This document shows positions 35,901-44,513 of a stretch of 64,000 nucleotides of DNA, one piece after another; position 1 is the first letter of the stretch, and each line of letters starts with the position of its first letter. Below the pieces are notes generated by a model. The model was given only the letters and a program-made list of their open reading frames with translations. It made no database searches and was not told where the DNA came from. The translations under genes and the position numbers were made by a program. Origin of the DNA: Collinsella aerofaciens (lineage in GTDB: Bacteria > Actinomycetota > Coriobacteriia > Coriobacteriales > Coriobacteriaceae); NCBI RefSeq assembly GCF_002736145.1, contig NZ_CP024160.1, positions 372,001 to 436,000 on the forward strand. The letters are read 5' to 3'.

Positions 35901-38900
35901 TTGAGTATTGGGCCGATGCTTCGGGCGCCGTGGTAAGCCGTGACAGCACCTATCACGTGGTGCCGACGTCCGACACGACGCTCCAGGCCGTGTTCTCGGC
36001 AAAACAATATGCGGTGGACGTCTCGTGCGAAGAGAGCATGGGCTCGGTCGAGGGCGCGGGGACGTATGCCGCCGGACAGGTTGCAACCGTGCGTGCGGTT
36101 GCCGCCGAGGATACGGCTTTTGTGGGCTGGTTCCGTAACGGCACGTGCGTGAGCTCCAAGAAAACCTATCGATTTACCGTGCGTGAGGATACGTCGCTCT
36201 ATGCCGTCTTTGCGTCGGGTTCGTATGTCGTGCATACCGTTGCTTCGCCTGCCGAGGGCGGAGCCGTGAGCGGCTTTGGTGGCTATGAGGCCGGCGACCG
36301 CGCAACGCTTCGCGCGACCGCAAACACCGGGTATTCGTTTGCGGGTTGGATGGACGACAAGGGCGAGTCAGTCAGCGAGAACGCCGACTATACCGTTAAG
36401 GTCACGGGTGACGCCACCTATACGGCGGCCTTTACGCCTAAGTCCTATCAGGTCGTTTTGAGCGCGAGTGACGATAGCGTGGGCACCCTGAGCGGCGAGG
36501 GCTCCTATCAATTCGGTGATACGGTCGAACTCAACGCTACGCCTATGGGAGTCAAACGTTTTGTCGGCTGGTATGTCCTGGATGCCGAGGGCAACAAGTC
36601 GCTGCTGAGCTGCGACGCCCATTGTTGGGTTAAGCTCGACAAGGATATGGTCGAGGGGCTCGAGGACGATACGCTGGAGCTCCAGGCCGTGTTTGCCGAT
36701 CCGTACGAGGTGACCGTTACGGGCGAGGTCGTGGTGAAGAACAGGGCCTCGAGCAGGGGCTGCCGTGTTACGGGCAGCGGTAGCTTTGCCGTGGGCGATC
36801 AGGTGGAACTGACCGCTGTTGCCGGTATGGGCTATCGCTTTGTGGGCTGGAGCACCGATAAGGAGGGCACCTCGATTGTCGAGACCGCGACGACCCTCGA
36901 TGTGACCGCCATGCAGGACATAACGTACTACGCGCAGTTCGAATCCGATGGACAAGTGACCATTACCGTCACGGGGTCGTCCATCTTCCGCGGTACGGCC
37001 CTTCTGGTCGACGGCATTCCTGCCGGTAGCAGGTCGTACGACAGGGGTGACATGTTTATGGCCATCGCGATCCCGTGGAAGAAGTACCACTTCTCGCATT
37101 GGGTCGACGATGCGGGTGTTACGGTGAGCTACAGCGCTTTCTATATCGGTACCGCCAAGGAGAATAAGCAGCTTACGGCCGTGTTCTATGAGACGGGCTG
37201 CGATGTTCAGGTCGCTACGTATCCTAAGGATGCTGGCTTTTCGATGGTAGCGCTCGGTACGGGTGGCTCCTACCACTCCGCGGCGATTATGTTTACCGTG
37301 CCGCATAAGGGTTGGAAGTTTAAATACTGGGTCGACGAGAACGGCATGCCTGTGGGATTTACGCCGGTGATCAACCGCGTAGTGTTTGGCAACCGTACTT
37401 TTACGGCCGTTTATGAGCGGGCGTCGATGACGGTGACGGCGGTTGATCCGCGACAGGGAGGACATGTCGAGGGTTCGTCTGCGCACGAGTCGCTGGGCTA
37501 TGCCGTGACCAACGAAGTCGAGAACGGTGAGTCCACGACCCTGACTGCCGTTCCCGATGCGGGGTATGTGTTTGATGGGTGGTATGCGCGCAATGACGAC
37601 GGGTCGTTGGTCGATGAGCCGCTGAGCACGGATGCTACCTGGACGTTTGTCCCCGAGGACAATATGACCGTCGAGGCGCGCTTTGCGGAGGCGCCTAAGT
37701 ACCAGGTGACGGCCCGAGCGGTTAACGGATCGGTTGCTCCGGAGTCTGCTTTGGTCGCTACGGATGGCAAGGTGACGCTTTCGGCGACGCCCGATGAGGG
37801 CTGCTACCTGACGCGCGTGACCGTTGCCGAAGAGGCGGGTGATGACGGTTCGGCCGGCAATGCCTATGACCTTGATATTTCTGACTATAAGGGTGGGGCG
37901 TACGAGGTCACACTGAGTGGCGTGAGTGCTCCGCAGCAGGTCACGTTTGAATTCGCGAAGGCTGCGGCTCCGGAGGTGCTCGCTCAGCCGCAGGATGCGA
38001 GTGCTTACGAGGGCGATCCGGTTGAGCTTTCGGTCGCCGCCGAGGCGGGGCGCAACGTTCGCGTCCATGCGGCCGTGTCTTCTGGATCCGCTGCAGACGT
38101 CAAGCTGAGCTACCAGTGGTATCGCGTGTCTGACGATGGCGGCAAGGCGGTGGCGCTGAAGAGCGAGACGGGGGAGACTCTTTCGATCGCCCAGCTCGAC
38201 AGCGACGGCGAGGGCGAGTACTTCTGCCGCATTACGCAGAACTACCTGGGCACGGTGATAAAGACGGATACCGAACATGCGAAGGCATCCATCGCGCCCC
38301 GAGAAGCACTTGTGTTTAACGGGCGCGTGCTGCCGGCGGCGACCGCTCACGATGAGTATCGTGCAGAGATTGCCGGCGCTACGGGCGGCAAGGCACCGTA
38401 TGCGTACAACTTGGATGATGTTGAGGTTCCTGAGGGCATGCAGCTGACGCTGGCAGATGACGGATCGGGCGCCTTGGTGCTCTCGGGCGTGCCGCCTGCG
38501 GCTACGGGTGTTTGTCGCTTTAAGATTTCGTGCACCGATGACCTGGGCGACAAGTGCGATGCACACTTCGCGCTGCTCGTGAAGGCGAAGGAAGCCTCGC
38601 TTGCATTTGAGGGCCAGACCTTTACCTACAACGCGACGGCGCAGGCCCCGGAGCTTTCGGGCGTGCCCGAGGGTTGCGAGGACGATGTCAAACTGACCTA
38701 TGTTGGCACGGGTGACACACATTACTCGTCGGATCAGGCGCCGGTGGATGTCGGCACGTATCGTGCGGTGGTGACGCTCGACGCCAAGGGATATGTCGGT
38801 AATTCCTCCTGTGACTTCACGATCGAGAAGGCCCCGGTCGATATTTCGATCGAGACGTCTGATGCGACATACGATGGTGCACGACACGGTGCGGCGGTTG

Positions 38901-41900
38901 CGGTTGCCGGTCTTGATACGTCTGCCTATTCCGTTGCCTATCGCGGTATAGATGGAACGTCCTATGGTCCGACGGCGCTGGAGCCGTACGACAGTGGCAA
39001 CTACCGCGTCACGGTTAAGGTGACTGCCCCCAACTATCAGGGTAAACAGTCCGCCGAGTTCTCGATTGCAAAGGCAAGCCAGGTCATTACGGGAACGACG
39101 AGCTATTCGGGTGTTTACGGTGGAGACCCCATTGTGTTTAACAACGTTGCCCAGACTCCCGTGAGCTTTGAGCTGGTTGATTCCGATGACGATGCGAGCC
39201 CGGTTTCGATTAAGGGACGCTGCGCGACGGTGAAGGCCGCCGGTACGGCACGTGTTGTCGCCCATGCCGCTGCCTCGCGTAACTATCTTGCTGCCGAAGA
39301 CGTTGAACTGACGGTTGCTGTTGCGCCGGCTCAGCTGCTGGTGAAGGTCGACGATGCCGAGCGCTTTGAGGGTCAGAAGAACCCCGAGTTTACCTCCAGC
39401 TTGGTGAGTCGTTGCGACACGTCGGACGTAAAGGTTACGTACTTCTGCTCGGCGAATGAGAAATCGCCGGCGGGTGAGTACCAGATCGACGCGGCGGTCG
39501 CCGATCCGAACTTTGATGTCGCGGTCGACCCCGGCACGCTGACGGTCAAGAAGAAGCCCGAGCACTACAAGGTGACGGCGAAGGCAGTCAACGGTTCGGT
39601 CGACAATGCTTTGGTTTCGGTTGTTGAGGGCGGGGACGCGACCCTCTCGGCGACGCCCGACGAGGGCTGCTACCTCGAGCGCGTGACGGTCGTGCAGGCC
39701 GGCTCGGATGCGACCGTTGACCTCGACATTTCTGATTACAAGGGCGGGGCGTACGAGGTCACGCTGAGCGATGTCACCGCATCGCAGGAGGTCACGTTCG
39801 AGTTTGCGAAGGCGGACGCTCCGCGTGTGGTCGCGCAGCCGCAGGACGTGAGCGTCCATGGGGGCGATTCGGCTGTGCTCTCGGCTGCGGCCGAGGCAGG
39901 CAAAAACGTCGTCGACCACGCGGCCTCGTCCACGGGTCCTGCTGCTAAGATTGAGCTTTCGTACCAGTGGTTCCGCATGGCGAATGGCAAGGCCGTGGCG
40001 CTCGAGGGCGAGACGGGGGAGACGCTCTCGCTCGCGGACCTCGATGACGAGCAGGCCGGCGAGTATTTCTGCCGCATCACTCAACGCTACCTTGGCACTG
40101 AGAAGCAGGCGGACAGTGATTGTGCTTCCGTCTCCATCGTGCCGTGGGACACCCTTGTGTTTAACGGCGACCTGCTGCCGGCAGCGAGCGCCCACAGCAC
40201 GTACTTCGCGACGATTGCCGGGGCCGCGGGCGGCAAGGCTCCGTACGAGTACGCATGGGATGAGACGAAACTCCCCGACGGGCTCAAGCTCTCCCGTACT
40301 TCGGGCGGCCTGACGCTCTCGGGCGTTCCGTCCAAGACGGGCGTTTCCGCCTTCGATATCACGTGCACGGATGCTCGTGGCGAGGCCATGACCGCCCGCT
40401 TTGCGCTCGTTGTCCAGGCAAAGCACGTAAAGCTATCGTTTACGGATGGCGACTTTACCTTTAATGGCGCGTCGCAGGCGCCCGAAGTTTCCGGTGCTCC
40501 TAAGGTCTGCAAGGGCGATCTTAGGGTCTGGTACCTCGGTACCGGAAGCACGCAATATTCCTCGACGGAGGCCCCGACCGATGCCGGCACATACCGCGCT
40601 GTCGCCATGCTGCGCAGCCACGGCTACATCGGTGCCGCTGCCTGCGAGTTCGAGATCGCTCCGGCAAAGCTCAAGGTGAAGGTTGACGACGCCGAGCGCT
40701 TCGAGGGGGAGGCGAATCCAGCGTTTACCTCGAGCCTGGAGAGTGCGGTTGACACTTCGGGTGTGAAGGTCGAGTACTCCTGCGATGCCGATGAGAGCTC
40801 TCCTGCTGGCAAGTACCAGATTGGCGCGACGGTCTCCGACCCGAACTTCGATGTCGAGGTCGTGCCCGGAACGCTGACGGTGAAAAAGAAGCAGGATCCC
40901 GTCGATCCCGGCCCGGTGGTTCCGGACCCGGACAATCCGGATAGCCCTGATCCGGACAACCCGGATCCCGATCAGCCTGATCCTAGTCCCAACCCCGACC
41001 CGGATAATCCGGATCCCGATAATCCCGATCCGGATCCCAAGCCCGATAACCCGGACAAGCCCGAGCGCTCTGAGGTGACGGCAAAGGCGGTCAACGGTTC
41101 GGTCGACAACGTTTCCGTTACCGTTGATGCCGGCGGCGACGTGACGCTCTCGGCGATGCCCGACGAGGGCTGCTTCCTCGAGCGGGTGACGGTCACAGAA
41201 GCCGGCTCGGACAAGGCCATCGATCTCGATATCTCCGACTATGAGGGCGGAGCGTACGAGGTCACGCTGAGTGACGTCACCGCTTCGCACGAGATTACGT
41301 TCGAGTTCGCGAAAGCAGACGCTCCGAAGGTGATCGTGCAGCCACAGGACGCGAGTGCCCACGAGGGCGATGCTGTTGTGCTCTGGGTTGCTGCCGAGGC
41401 GGGCAAGGGCGTCCTCGAGCACACGTCCTCGTCCACGGGTCCTGCCGCCGATGTCGAACTTTCCTATCAGTGGTTCCACATAGTGGGCGGCGAGGCCGTG
41501 GCGCTCGAGGGCGAGACGGAGGAGACGCTCCTCATCAAGGGCCTCGATGACGATTGCGCCGGCGAGTATTTCTGCCGCGTCACCCAGCGCTATCTCGGTA
41601 CCGAGACGCTGGTGGAAAGCGATCGCGCTGTCGTTTCCGTTGTGCCCCGGGATGCCCTTGTGTTCAACGGTGGTCTGCTGCCGGTCGCATGCGCGCATAG
41701 CACGTATCGCGCGACGATTGCGGGTGCCGCGGGTGGCGAAGCTCCGTATAAGTACGCGTGGGACGACGCTAGGCTCCCCGACGGGTTTAAACTCACCCGC
41801 ACGGCGGGCGGTCTGACGCTCTCGGGCACCCCGTCCAAGGCCGGAGTGTCTACCTTTGACATCACGTGCAAGGACGCTCAGGGTAAGACCGTGACCGCGC

Positions 41901-42862
41901 ACTTCGTTCTGGTCGTTCAGGCGAAGCGGGTCGAGCTTGCATTTGAGGGCGGCAACTTCGTCTATAGCGGTGATGCTCAAGCGCCCAAGGTCACGGGGGT
42001 TCCCAAGGCCTGCGAAGGTGACCTGAGGGTCAGGTATTACGGGACGGGCGGCACGCACTATTCGTCGAGTGAGGCCCCGACCGATGCCGGCACGTATCGC
42101 GCTGTTGCCACGCTGCGAAGTAACGGGTATGTCGGCGCCGCCTCGCGCAAGTTCAAGATTGCGCCGGCGAAGCTCAAGGTAAAGGTCGACGATGTTGAAC
42201 GCTTCGAGGGAGAGATGAATCCCGCCTTTACCTCGAGCCTAAAGAGCTCGGTCGATACCTCGGGCGTGAAGGTCGAGTACTCCTGCGTCGCCGATGAGAG
42301 TTCCCCGGCGGGCGAGTACCGGATCGAGGCGACGGTCACCGACCCGAACTTCGATGTCACGGTTGAGCCCGGTACGCTGACGGTGAAGAAGCGGGAGCCT
42401 GTCGACCCGGACCCGGTGGTTCCCGATCCGGACAAGCCGGACCCGGACCAGCCTGACCCGGACCAGCCGGACAAGCCCGAGCCTGACCAGCCTGATCCGG
42501 GCAAGCCCGAGCCCGACAAACCGGAGCCTGATCAGCCGGACAAGCCGGACCCGGATAACCCGGATAAGCCTGAGCCCGACAACCCGAGTAAGCCGGAGCC
42601 GGAAAAGCCCGGAACGCCCGATTCCGACCAGCCGGATTCAAAGGATCCGACAAAACCCGGTAGTTCGGATAACTCTGCGGTCGATAAGGCAAAGGCATCG
42701 GGTACGGAAAACTCCGGCAAGAAGGAGTCTTCCAAGTCGAGCGCTCAGCAGCTCGCCGACACGGGCGATCGTGCGCCATTGGCCGTCGCCGTCGCTGCGG
42801 GCGCCGTTGCGCTTGTCGCGCTGGGACTCGAGCTGCTGCGTCGCCGTCGCTCTGACGCGTAG
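29969..42862 (+). CDS. Giant LAxTG-anchored repeat surface protein
   Basis: A 4297-residue secreted protein, probably an adhesin. Order: signal peptide (1-35, ending STAYADD), Ser/Thr/Asp-rich linker (to about 135), two tandem BspA-like leucine-rich modules (about 138-525 and 525-911), a domain with InlB-type repeats, an unexpected hydrophobic stretch near 1187-1212, a long array of Listeria/Bacteroides-type beta repeats (about 1263-2570, with GYRFVCWKENG-like and GWY motifs), then three large C-terminal units from about 2579, 3202 and 3703. Each unit contains Ig-like, putative-Ig and MBG-like parts. Two Pro-Asp-rich spacers follow. The sorting signal is LADTG at 4262-4266, then a hydrophobic helix and RRRRSDA. 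LAxTG is the form used by class E sortases. No sortase gene is in the window. Confidence 0.9.
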   Translation: MNRITAALYRFLVVYLSVAMVVTSIPLAPSTAYADDAGALAVESEAQETDSSSDADVGAVDNASSSGEGSSSTTSDQTNNAQDESSSSDTSTSTSSLAQDLSSSATDSDAAKSLVATAEPSSDDSEVDPLVYEDPTVCEYAKLMPNGYVYPCDAGGSVTVEIDGNDPYENSVDGKLVTNLIVDYGVDGVPGYICEYSSNLRSVRFENSSISSIGLHAFSGCSNLADISFSGMTIGGIGTEAFSGCGSLTSLNINDVATIGSMGDAAFAWSGLRSTGLDKVVGLSSIPENAYNACSALTDTGLGGNTSITSIGVNAFKNCSRLATTGLENNTTIKTLREGCFSGTNMSGGLTLPLYSKIEELPSRAFYGSKLETVYFGCDHVVLINSTTFPKQNMTVMVPAKMVSQYASGRPKEVWESCNGSLPVPVGKMLQKIKVSRDPDKMAYRQGDTISLEGMSVTFQYPHSTMDSDYEALIKDELGEYLTATPCDGDVFDESMDGEPIQLVYDDGYTRLVAYSKGNLQQAAYEYAKLMPNYYLYPCDANGNLTVEIDGNNPRENSVDGRMVTNLIVDYGVDEVDAQLCADSTNLRSVRFENSSISKIGLHAFYNCPNLTDISLSGMTIGTIGKEAFYGCESLASLNISETTTIGSMDYAAFADSGLVSTGLDKVVGLTSIPDSAYEGCKALTDTGLDKNTSITSIGVCAFRFCSNLATTGLESNTTVETLGHTCFYGTDLNGGLTLPYNSKIEELPEKAFYSTNLETVFFGCNHAVLINTDTFPKRNMTVMVPAKMIPKYSKGESKAVWERCNGCLPVPVGKVLKNVEISCDPNNMTYEPGDTISLEGMSVELDYPHSVSIWNYEALIKEELGEYLTAAPCDGDVFDESMDGQPVKLVYDDGYSHFETQTKGTLQLKKPEPTSFQISYAQTIDKGERKLMDGVELPDVSGATTIDAGAEVTLDAGALGMLNDNLTFKGWYDTESGKYISKETVYTFTPDKDLSLEARFKLRDYAVHVNDAQATDSSQDYAHLSVTAQNCYRNAGETVEVSAVTDNALFLGWYLGEGDDAYAASDQLDFTYTVDKADAIVSEDKTDARIEITPRYCAPQASVVLSVDGLDENGQPLGQFLSTGLYGIGSRVTVVAVPSPGYVFDYATDALGNVVYSGDDGPSYTFVLEGDVQYTAHFREATDPDESLAALKAALIAAITAAAVLATMYGLGEIVDPIAADAVIEIGMADNIEDVAAVGTKVLKEIKDIIDDHKKPKPHGDHKIEIIATAQPEVGGVVTGGGIHYEGTVATLEAVANPGYRFVCWKENGVEVSTSPLKTMTITDLTPEVVKMTAVFEKKVEVTAVAEADGIQADFSTGCTASPVKQSITHGDQAMVTASEGPDYAFVGWFEDGIEVSLERTYIFKAEVDRHLVARFRKADKTILVNADPFDSAEVLCDGVPVVDGKVRAKDGDILTFTMRPKVRPDNPEKTYRFVEWRETDAQGITIANKQEVCEYRVNGNARIEAVMDGRDTHTVRTEADPLEGGTVALKRGETAGMVLEVPEGERVTAEATPSEGYIFDGWYLSNGGSDTTSTLVSSERSYTFEPITDCVIQAKFTRACKVDVVVEPAAAMAGKYMVHGEGYCMKGEPATLSIELTAEASKQFTFKGWYDAKTDLLLGTDPSYLEFYPEDVECTVRAVFEENTYTVTAKAKKTFVERGTVEIEGHPGASSVTCGYGDTVMLKAKANDGYRFDHWKDGSGKEYESAELAVKVTKSDTYTAIFTDSKPEVMVTADSWLGGTVTCNGAVVKPATDKFKLGETLHLTAKAHPGYLFWGWYVNGRLKSLKHETTLVAKARGKTGHCVITAAFVPIDTVCVPLADPAEGGTVKASRILADRGAEVALKATPNPGYVFTGWYTADGSFESADAEFTCHQERGHVHVARFMAKSYEVDATAVVDSGTGSLVESSVAGWVEGAGTVEAGHAATLTAHALSGYAFEYWADASGAVVSRDSTYHVVPTSDTTLQAVFSAKQYAVDVSCEESMGSVEGAGTYAAGQVATVRAVAAEDTAFVGWFRNGTCVSSKKTYRFTVREDTSLYAVFASGSYVVHTVASPAEGGAVSGFGGYEAGDRATLRATANTGYSFAGWMDDKGESVSENADYTVKVTGDATYTAAFTPKSYQVVLSASDDSVGTLSGEGSYQFGDTVELNATPMGVKRFVGWYVLDAEGNKSLLSCDAHCWVKLDKDMVEGLEDDTLELQAVFADPYEVTVTGEVVVKNRASSRGCRVTGSGSFAVGDQVELTAVAGMGYRFVGWSTDKEGTSIVETATTLDVTAMQDITYYAQFESDGQVTITVTGSSIFRGTALLVDGIPAGSRSYDRGDMFMAIAIPWKKYHFSHWVDDAGVTVSYSAFYIGTAKENKQLTAVFYETGCDVQVATYPKDAGFSMVALGTGGSYHSAAIMFTVPHKGWKFKYWVDENGMPVGFTPVINRVVFGNRTFTAVYERASMTVTAVDPRQGGHVEGSSAHESLGYAVTNEVENGESTTLTAVPDAGYVFDGWYARNDDGSLVDEPLSTDATWTFVPEDNMTVEARFAEAPKYQVTARAVNGSVAPESALVATDGKVTLSATPDEGCYLTRVTVAEEAGDDGSAGNAYDLDISDYKGGAYEVTLSGVSAPQQVTFEFAKAAAPEVLAQPQDASAYEGDPVELSVAAEAGRNVRVHAAVSSGSAADVKLSYQWYRVSDDGGKAVALKSETGETLSIAQLDSDGEGEYFCRITQNYLGTVIKTDTEHAKASIAPREALVFNGRVLPAATAHDEYRAEIAGATGGKAPYAYNLDDVEVPEGMQLTLADDGSGALVLSGVPPAATGVCRFKISCTDDLGDKCDAHFALLVKAKEASLAFEGQTFTYNATAQAPELSGVPEGCEDDVKLTYVGTGDTHYSSDQAPVDVGTYRAVVTLDAKGYVGNSSCDFTIEKAPVDISIETSDATYDGARHGAAVAVAGLDTSAYSVAYRGIDGTSYGPTALEPYDSGNYRVTVKVTAPNYQGKQSAEFSIAKASQVITGTTSYSGVYGGDPIVFNNVAQTPVSFELVDSDDDASPVSIKGRCATVKAAGTARVVAHAAASRNYLAAEDVELTVAVAPAQLLVKVDDAERFEGQKNPEFTSSLVSRCDTSDVKVTYFCSANEKSPAGEYQIDAAVADPNFDVAVDPGTLTVKKKPEHYKVTAKAVNGSVDNALVSVVEGGDATLSATPDEGCYLERVTVVQAGSDATVDLDISDYKGGAYEVTLSDVTASQEVTFEFAKADAPRVVAQPQDVSVHGGDSAVLSAAAEAGKNVVDHAASSTGPAAKIELSYQWFRMANGKAVALEGETGETLSLADLDDEQAGEYFCRITQRYLGTEKQADSDCASVSIVPWDTLVFNGDLLPAASAHSTYFATIAGAAGGKAPYEYAWDETKLPDGLKLSRTSGGLTLSGVPSKTGVSAFDITCTDARGEAMTARFALVVQAKHVKLSFTDGDFTFNGASQAPEVSGAPKVCKGDLRVWYLGTGSTQYSSTEAPTDAGTYRAVAMLRSHGYIGAAACEFEIAPAKLKVKVDDAERFEGEANPAFTSSLESAVDTSGVKVEYSCDADESSPAGKYQIGATVSDPNFDVEVVPGTLTVKKKQDPVDPGPVVPDPDNPDSPDPDNPDPDQPDPSPNPDPDNPDPDNPDPDPKPDNPDKPERSEVTAKAVNGSVDNVSVTVDAGGDVTLSAMPDEGCFLERVTVTEAGSDKAIDLDISDYEGGAYEVTLSDVTASHEITFEFAKADAPKVIVQPQDASAHEGDAVVLWVAAEAGKGVLEHTSSSTGPAADVELSYQWFHIVGGEAVALEGETEETLLIKGLDDDCAGEYFCRVTQRYLGTETLVESDRAVVSVVPRDALVFNGGLLPVACAHSTYRATIAGAAGGEAPYKYAWDDARLPDGFKLTRTAGGLTLSGTPSKAGVSTFDITCKDAQGKTVTAHFVLVVQAKRVELAFEGGNFVYSGDAQAPKVTGVPKACEGDLRVRYYGTGGTHYSSSEAPTDAGTYRAVATLRSNGYVGAASRKFKIAPAKLKVKVDDVERFEGEMNPAFTSSLKSSVDTSGVKVEYSCVADESSPAGEYRIEATVTDPNFDVTVEPGTLTVKKREPVDPDPVVPDPDKPDPDQPDPDQPDKPEPDQPDPGKPEPDKPEPDQPDKPDPDNPDKPEPDNPSKPEPEKPGTPDSDQPDSKDPTKPGSSDNSAVDKAKASGTENSGKKESSKSSAQQLADTGDRAPLAVAVAAGAVALVALGLELLRRRRSDA
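30383..32704 (+). repeat. Tandem duplication of the leucine-rich module
   Basis: Two units of about 1161 bases (30383-31543 and 31544-32704, 387 codons apart) with highly similar sequence, each starting at a EYAKLMPN segment and ending near DDGY. Frame is kept. Confidence 0.85.
37706..42393 (+). repeat. Three C-terminal repeat units of the giant surface protein
   Basis: Units begin at GTGACGGC words at 37706, 39572 and 41075. The second and third are exactly 1503 bases (501 codons) apart and very similar in DNA; the first is longer by 121 codons because of an extra MBG-like part. Confidence 0.85.
40903..41064 (+). repeat. Pro-Asp-rich spacer 1
   Basis: Short in-frame repeats coding for DPDNPD-type sequence between C-terminal units 2 and 3. 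A longer one lies at about 42400-42640 before the wall anchor. Confidence 0.75.
42400..42640 (+). repeat. Pro-Asp-rich spacer 2 (wall-spanning region)
   Basis: About 80 codons of DPDQPDKPEP-type repeats just before the LADTG sorting signal, the usual place for a wall-spanning segment. Confidence 0.75.
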
Positions 42863-42927
42863 CGGCTCTAAAGGGGCAACCAGATTGATACTTTGCACCA
42901 TCTGGCCTGCTCAAGCGTTTATACTTG

Positions 42928-42957
42928 CGGGACGGGTATTTTGCCCGTCCCGTTTTT
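42928..42957 (+). terminator. Terminator of the giant surface gene
   Basis: CGGGACGGG pairs with CCCGTCCCG around a short loop, with TTTTT at 42953. Confidence 0.8.
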
Positions 42958-42980
42958 GTTTCGACCCGAAAGGTGTGCCT

Positions 42981-44339
42981 ATGCCCTCATCTGCACCGCG
43001 CGGTCTGCGCTCCGACCATGTCGTTACCGTCGGCATCGCCCTGTTCTCGATGCTCTTTGGTGCCGGCAACCTCATTATTCCGCCGTTGCTGGCGCTCCAG
43101 GCCGGCACGGCCACACCGCTTGCCATGGTTGGCTTTTTGATTGCCGCCATCGGCCTGCCCGTCATGGGCTTTATCGCCGTGGCGCTTGCCGGCACGGCGC
43201 GTGAGCTTGCCGGCCGCGTGCACCCCAAGTTTGGCGAGTTCTTTGTTGCGGCAGTGTATCTGGCCATCGGCCCGTGCCTTGCCATTCCGCGTACGAGCTC
43301 CACGGCGTTTGAGATGCTGGTACCGTTGCTACCCGAGGGCATCTCGCTTGGCACCGCGCGCTTGGTCTTCGCCGTTGCCTTCTTCGTGGTCGCATTTGCA
43401 CTTACGCTGCGCCCCGGCGTCATCACGCGCGTGCTCGGTCGCATTACGGGCCCCGCGCTCATTGCGCTTATCGTACTCGTTGTCGGCGCCGCCGTGATCT
43501 CGCCGCTGGGACCGGCTGCTGCCCCGCAAGCTCCCTATGATGCCGGCGCTGCGGTCCAAGGCTTCTTGACCGGCTACCAGACCATGGACCTGCTTGCGTC
43601 GCTCGCCTTCGGCATCATCATCGCCGAGACCATTCACGAGCTGGGCGTGACCGACGACAAGCGCGTCGCTTTTGAAATTTCGCGCTCCGGTGTGATCGCC
43701 GGCGTGCTCATGGCCATCATCTATTGCGGCTTGGCCCTTGCCGGTATGCAGCTCGGCACCGTGATGCCCGACGCCACCAACGGCGCTGCCATCCTTGCTC
43801 GCTCGGCCTCCATGCACTTTGGCCTTGCCGGCACGGTTGTGGTGTTTGCGATTTTCTTCCTCGCCTGCATGAACGTGTGCATCGGTCTCATTAGCTGCTG
43901 TGCGCGCTATTTCTGTGAGACGTACGTAGTTGAAGGGGGAGCGGAGGCCTCCGAGGAGGCCATGCGCCGCCCCTTCGCGATCCTCGCCTTTGTGTTCGCG
44001 GCGTTTTCGTGCGTGCTTTCCAACGTGGGCCTCGACGTGATCCTTATGTTCTCGGTGCCCATGCTCAACGCCTTGTATCCCGTCGCCATCGTGCTGGTAC
44101 TGATGGGCCTGGTGCATGGCTTTTGCGACGCTCATCCGCAGGTGTGGGTCTGGGTCGGCGGCGTGGTCGCGGTGCAGAGCGTAATCACTTCGGTCCGCGA
44201 TGCGTTCTTTGCTGGCGCGTGGCTGCCGTTCGATGCGTTGCCGCTGGCAGATATCGGCGCTGCGTGGGCGCCGGTTGCTGTGGTCGCGTTTGTGATTGGT
44301 CTGGTTCATAGCCAGTTTGTCGCACATTCGAGGAGCTAG
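42981..44339 (+). CDS. brnQ: Branched-chain amino acid carrier (BrnQ/LIVCS)
   Basis: A 452-residue membrane protein with about 12 hydrophobic segments. The N-terminus, VVTVGIALFSMLFGAGNLI, matches the LIVCS family start (FxxxLFxxFFGAGNLIFPP type), and MDLLASLAFGIII is the conserved mid-protein segment. It imports leucine, isoleucine and valine with Na+ or H+. The ATG at 42981 has GAAAGG eight bases upstream; in-frame starts inside the previous gene are rejected. It is followed by the tRNA promoter. Confidence 0.91.
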   Translation: MPSSAPRGLRSDHVVTVGIALFSMLFGAGNLIIPPLLALQAGTATPLAMVGFLIAAIGLPVMGFIAVALAGTARELAGRVHPKFGEFFVAAVYLAIGPCLAIPRTSSTAFEMLVPLLPEGISLGTARLVFAVAFFVVAFALTLRPGVITRVLGRITGPALIALIVLVVGAAVISPLGPAAAPQAPYDAGAAVQGFLTGYQTMDLLASLAFGIIIAETIHELGVTDDKRVAFEISRSGVIAGVLMAIIYCGLALAGMQLGTVMPDATNGAAILARSASMHFGLAGTVVVFAIFFLACMNVCIGLISCCARYFCETYVVEGGAEASEEAMRRPFAILAFVFAAFSCVLSNVGLDVILMFSVPMLNALYPVAIVLVLMGLVHGFCDAHPQVWVWVGGVVAVQSVITSVRDAFFAGAWLPFDALPLADIGAAWAPVAVVAFVIGLVHSQFVAHSRS

Positions 44340-44350
44340 GGTTTCTGCGC

Positions 44351-44379
44351 TTGCACAGGCGGGGAGTCTCCCCTATAAT
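44351..44379 (+). promoter_or_regulatory. Promoter of the tRNA-Pro/tRNA-Gly unit
   Basis: TTGCAC (44351-44356), a 17-base spacer and TATAAT (44374-44379), near consensus. The spacer contains the palindrome GGGGAG-T-CTCCCC (44361-44373). Confidence 0.75.
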
Positions 44380-44430
44380 TTCCTTCGCTTTGGGACACGC
44401 AAGGTTTAGACCTTAGCTGCTCAACACCTT

Positions 44431-44507
44431 CGGGACGTGGCGCAGTTTGGTAGCGCGCCTGCTTTGGGAGCAGGATGTCGCAGGTTCAAATCCTGTCGTC
44501 CCGACCA
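44431..44507 (+). tRNA. tRNA-Pro (anticodon TGG)
   Basis: A 77-base cloverleaf including encoded CCA. Acceptor CGGGACG pairs with CGTCCCG; the anticodon arm CCTGC-TTTGGGA-GCAGG gives anticodon TGG; the T arm contains GGTTCAAATCC. Confidence 0.95.
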
Positions 44508-44513
44508 TATCTT

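Noticed and set aside
36368-40426. A 1352-codon open frame on the minus strand inside the giant surface gene
   Set aside because: It is a by-product of GC-biased codon use on the other strand. The product is Arg/His/Val-rich without domains, and the plus-strand frame has a signal peptide, repeats and a sorting signal.
40903-42640. CRISPR array suggested by short periodic repeats
   Set aside because: The repeats are in frame and code for Pro-Asp spacers; there are no constant repeats with unique spacers and no cas genes.
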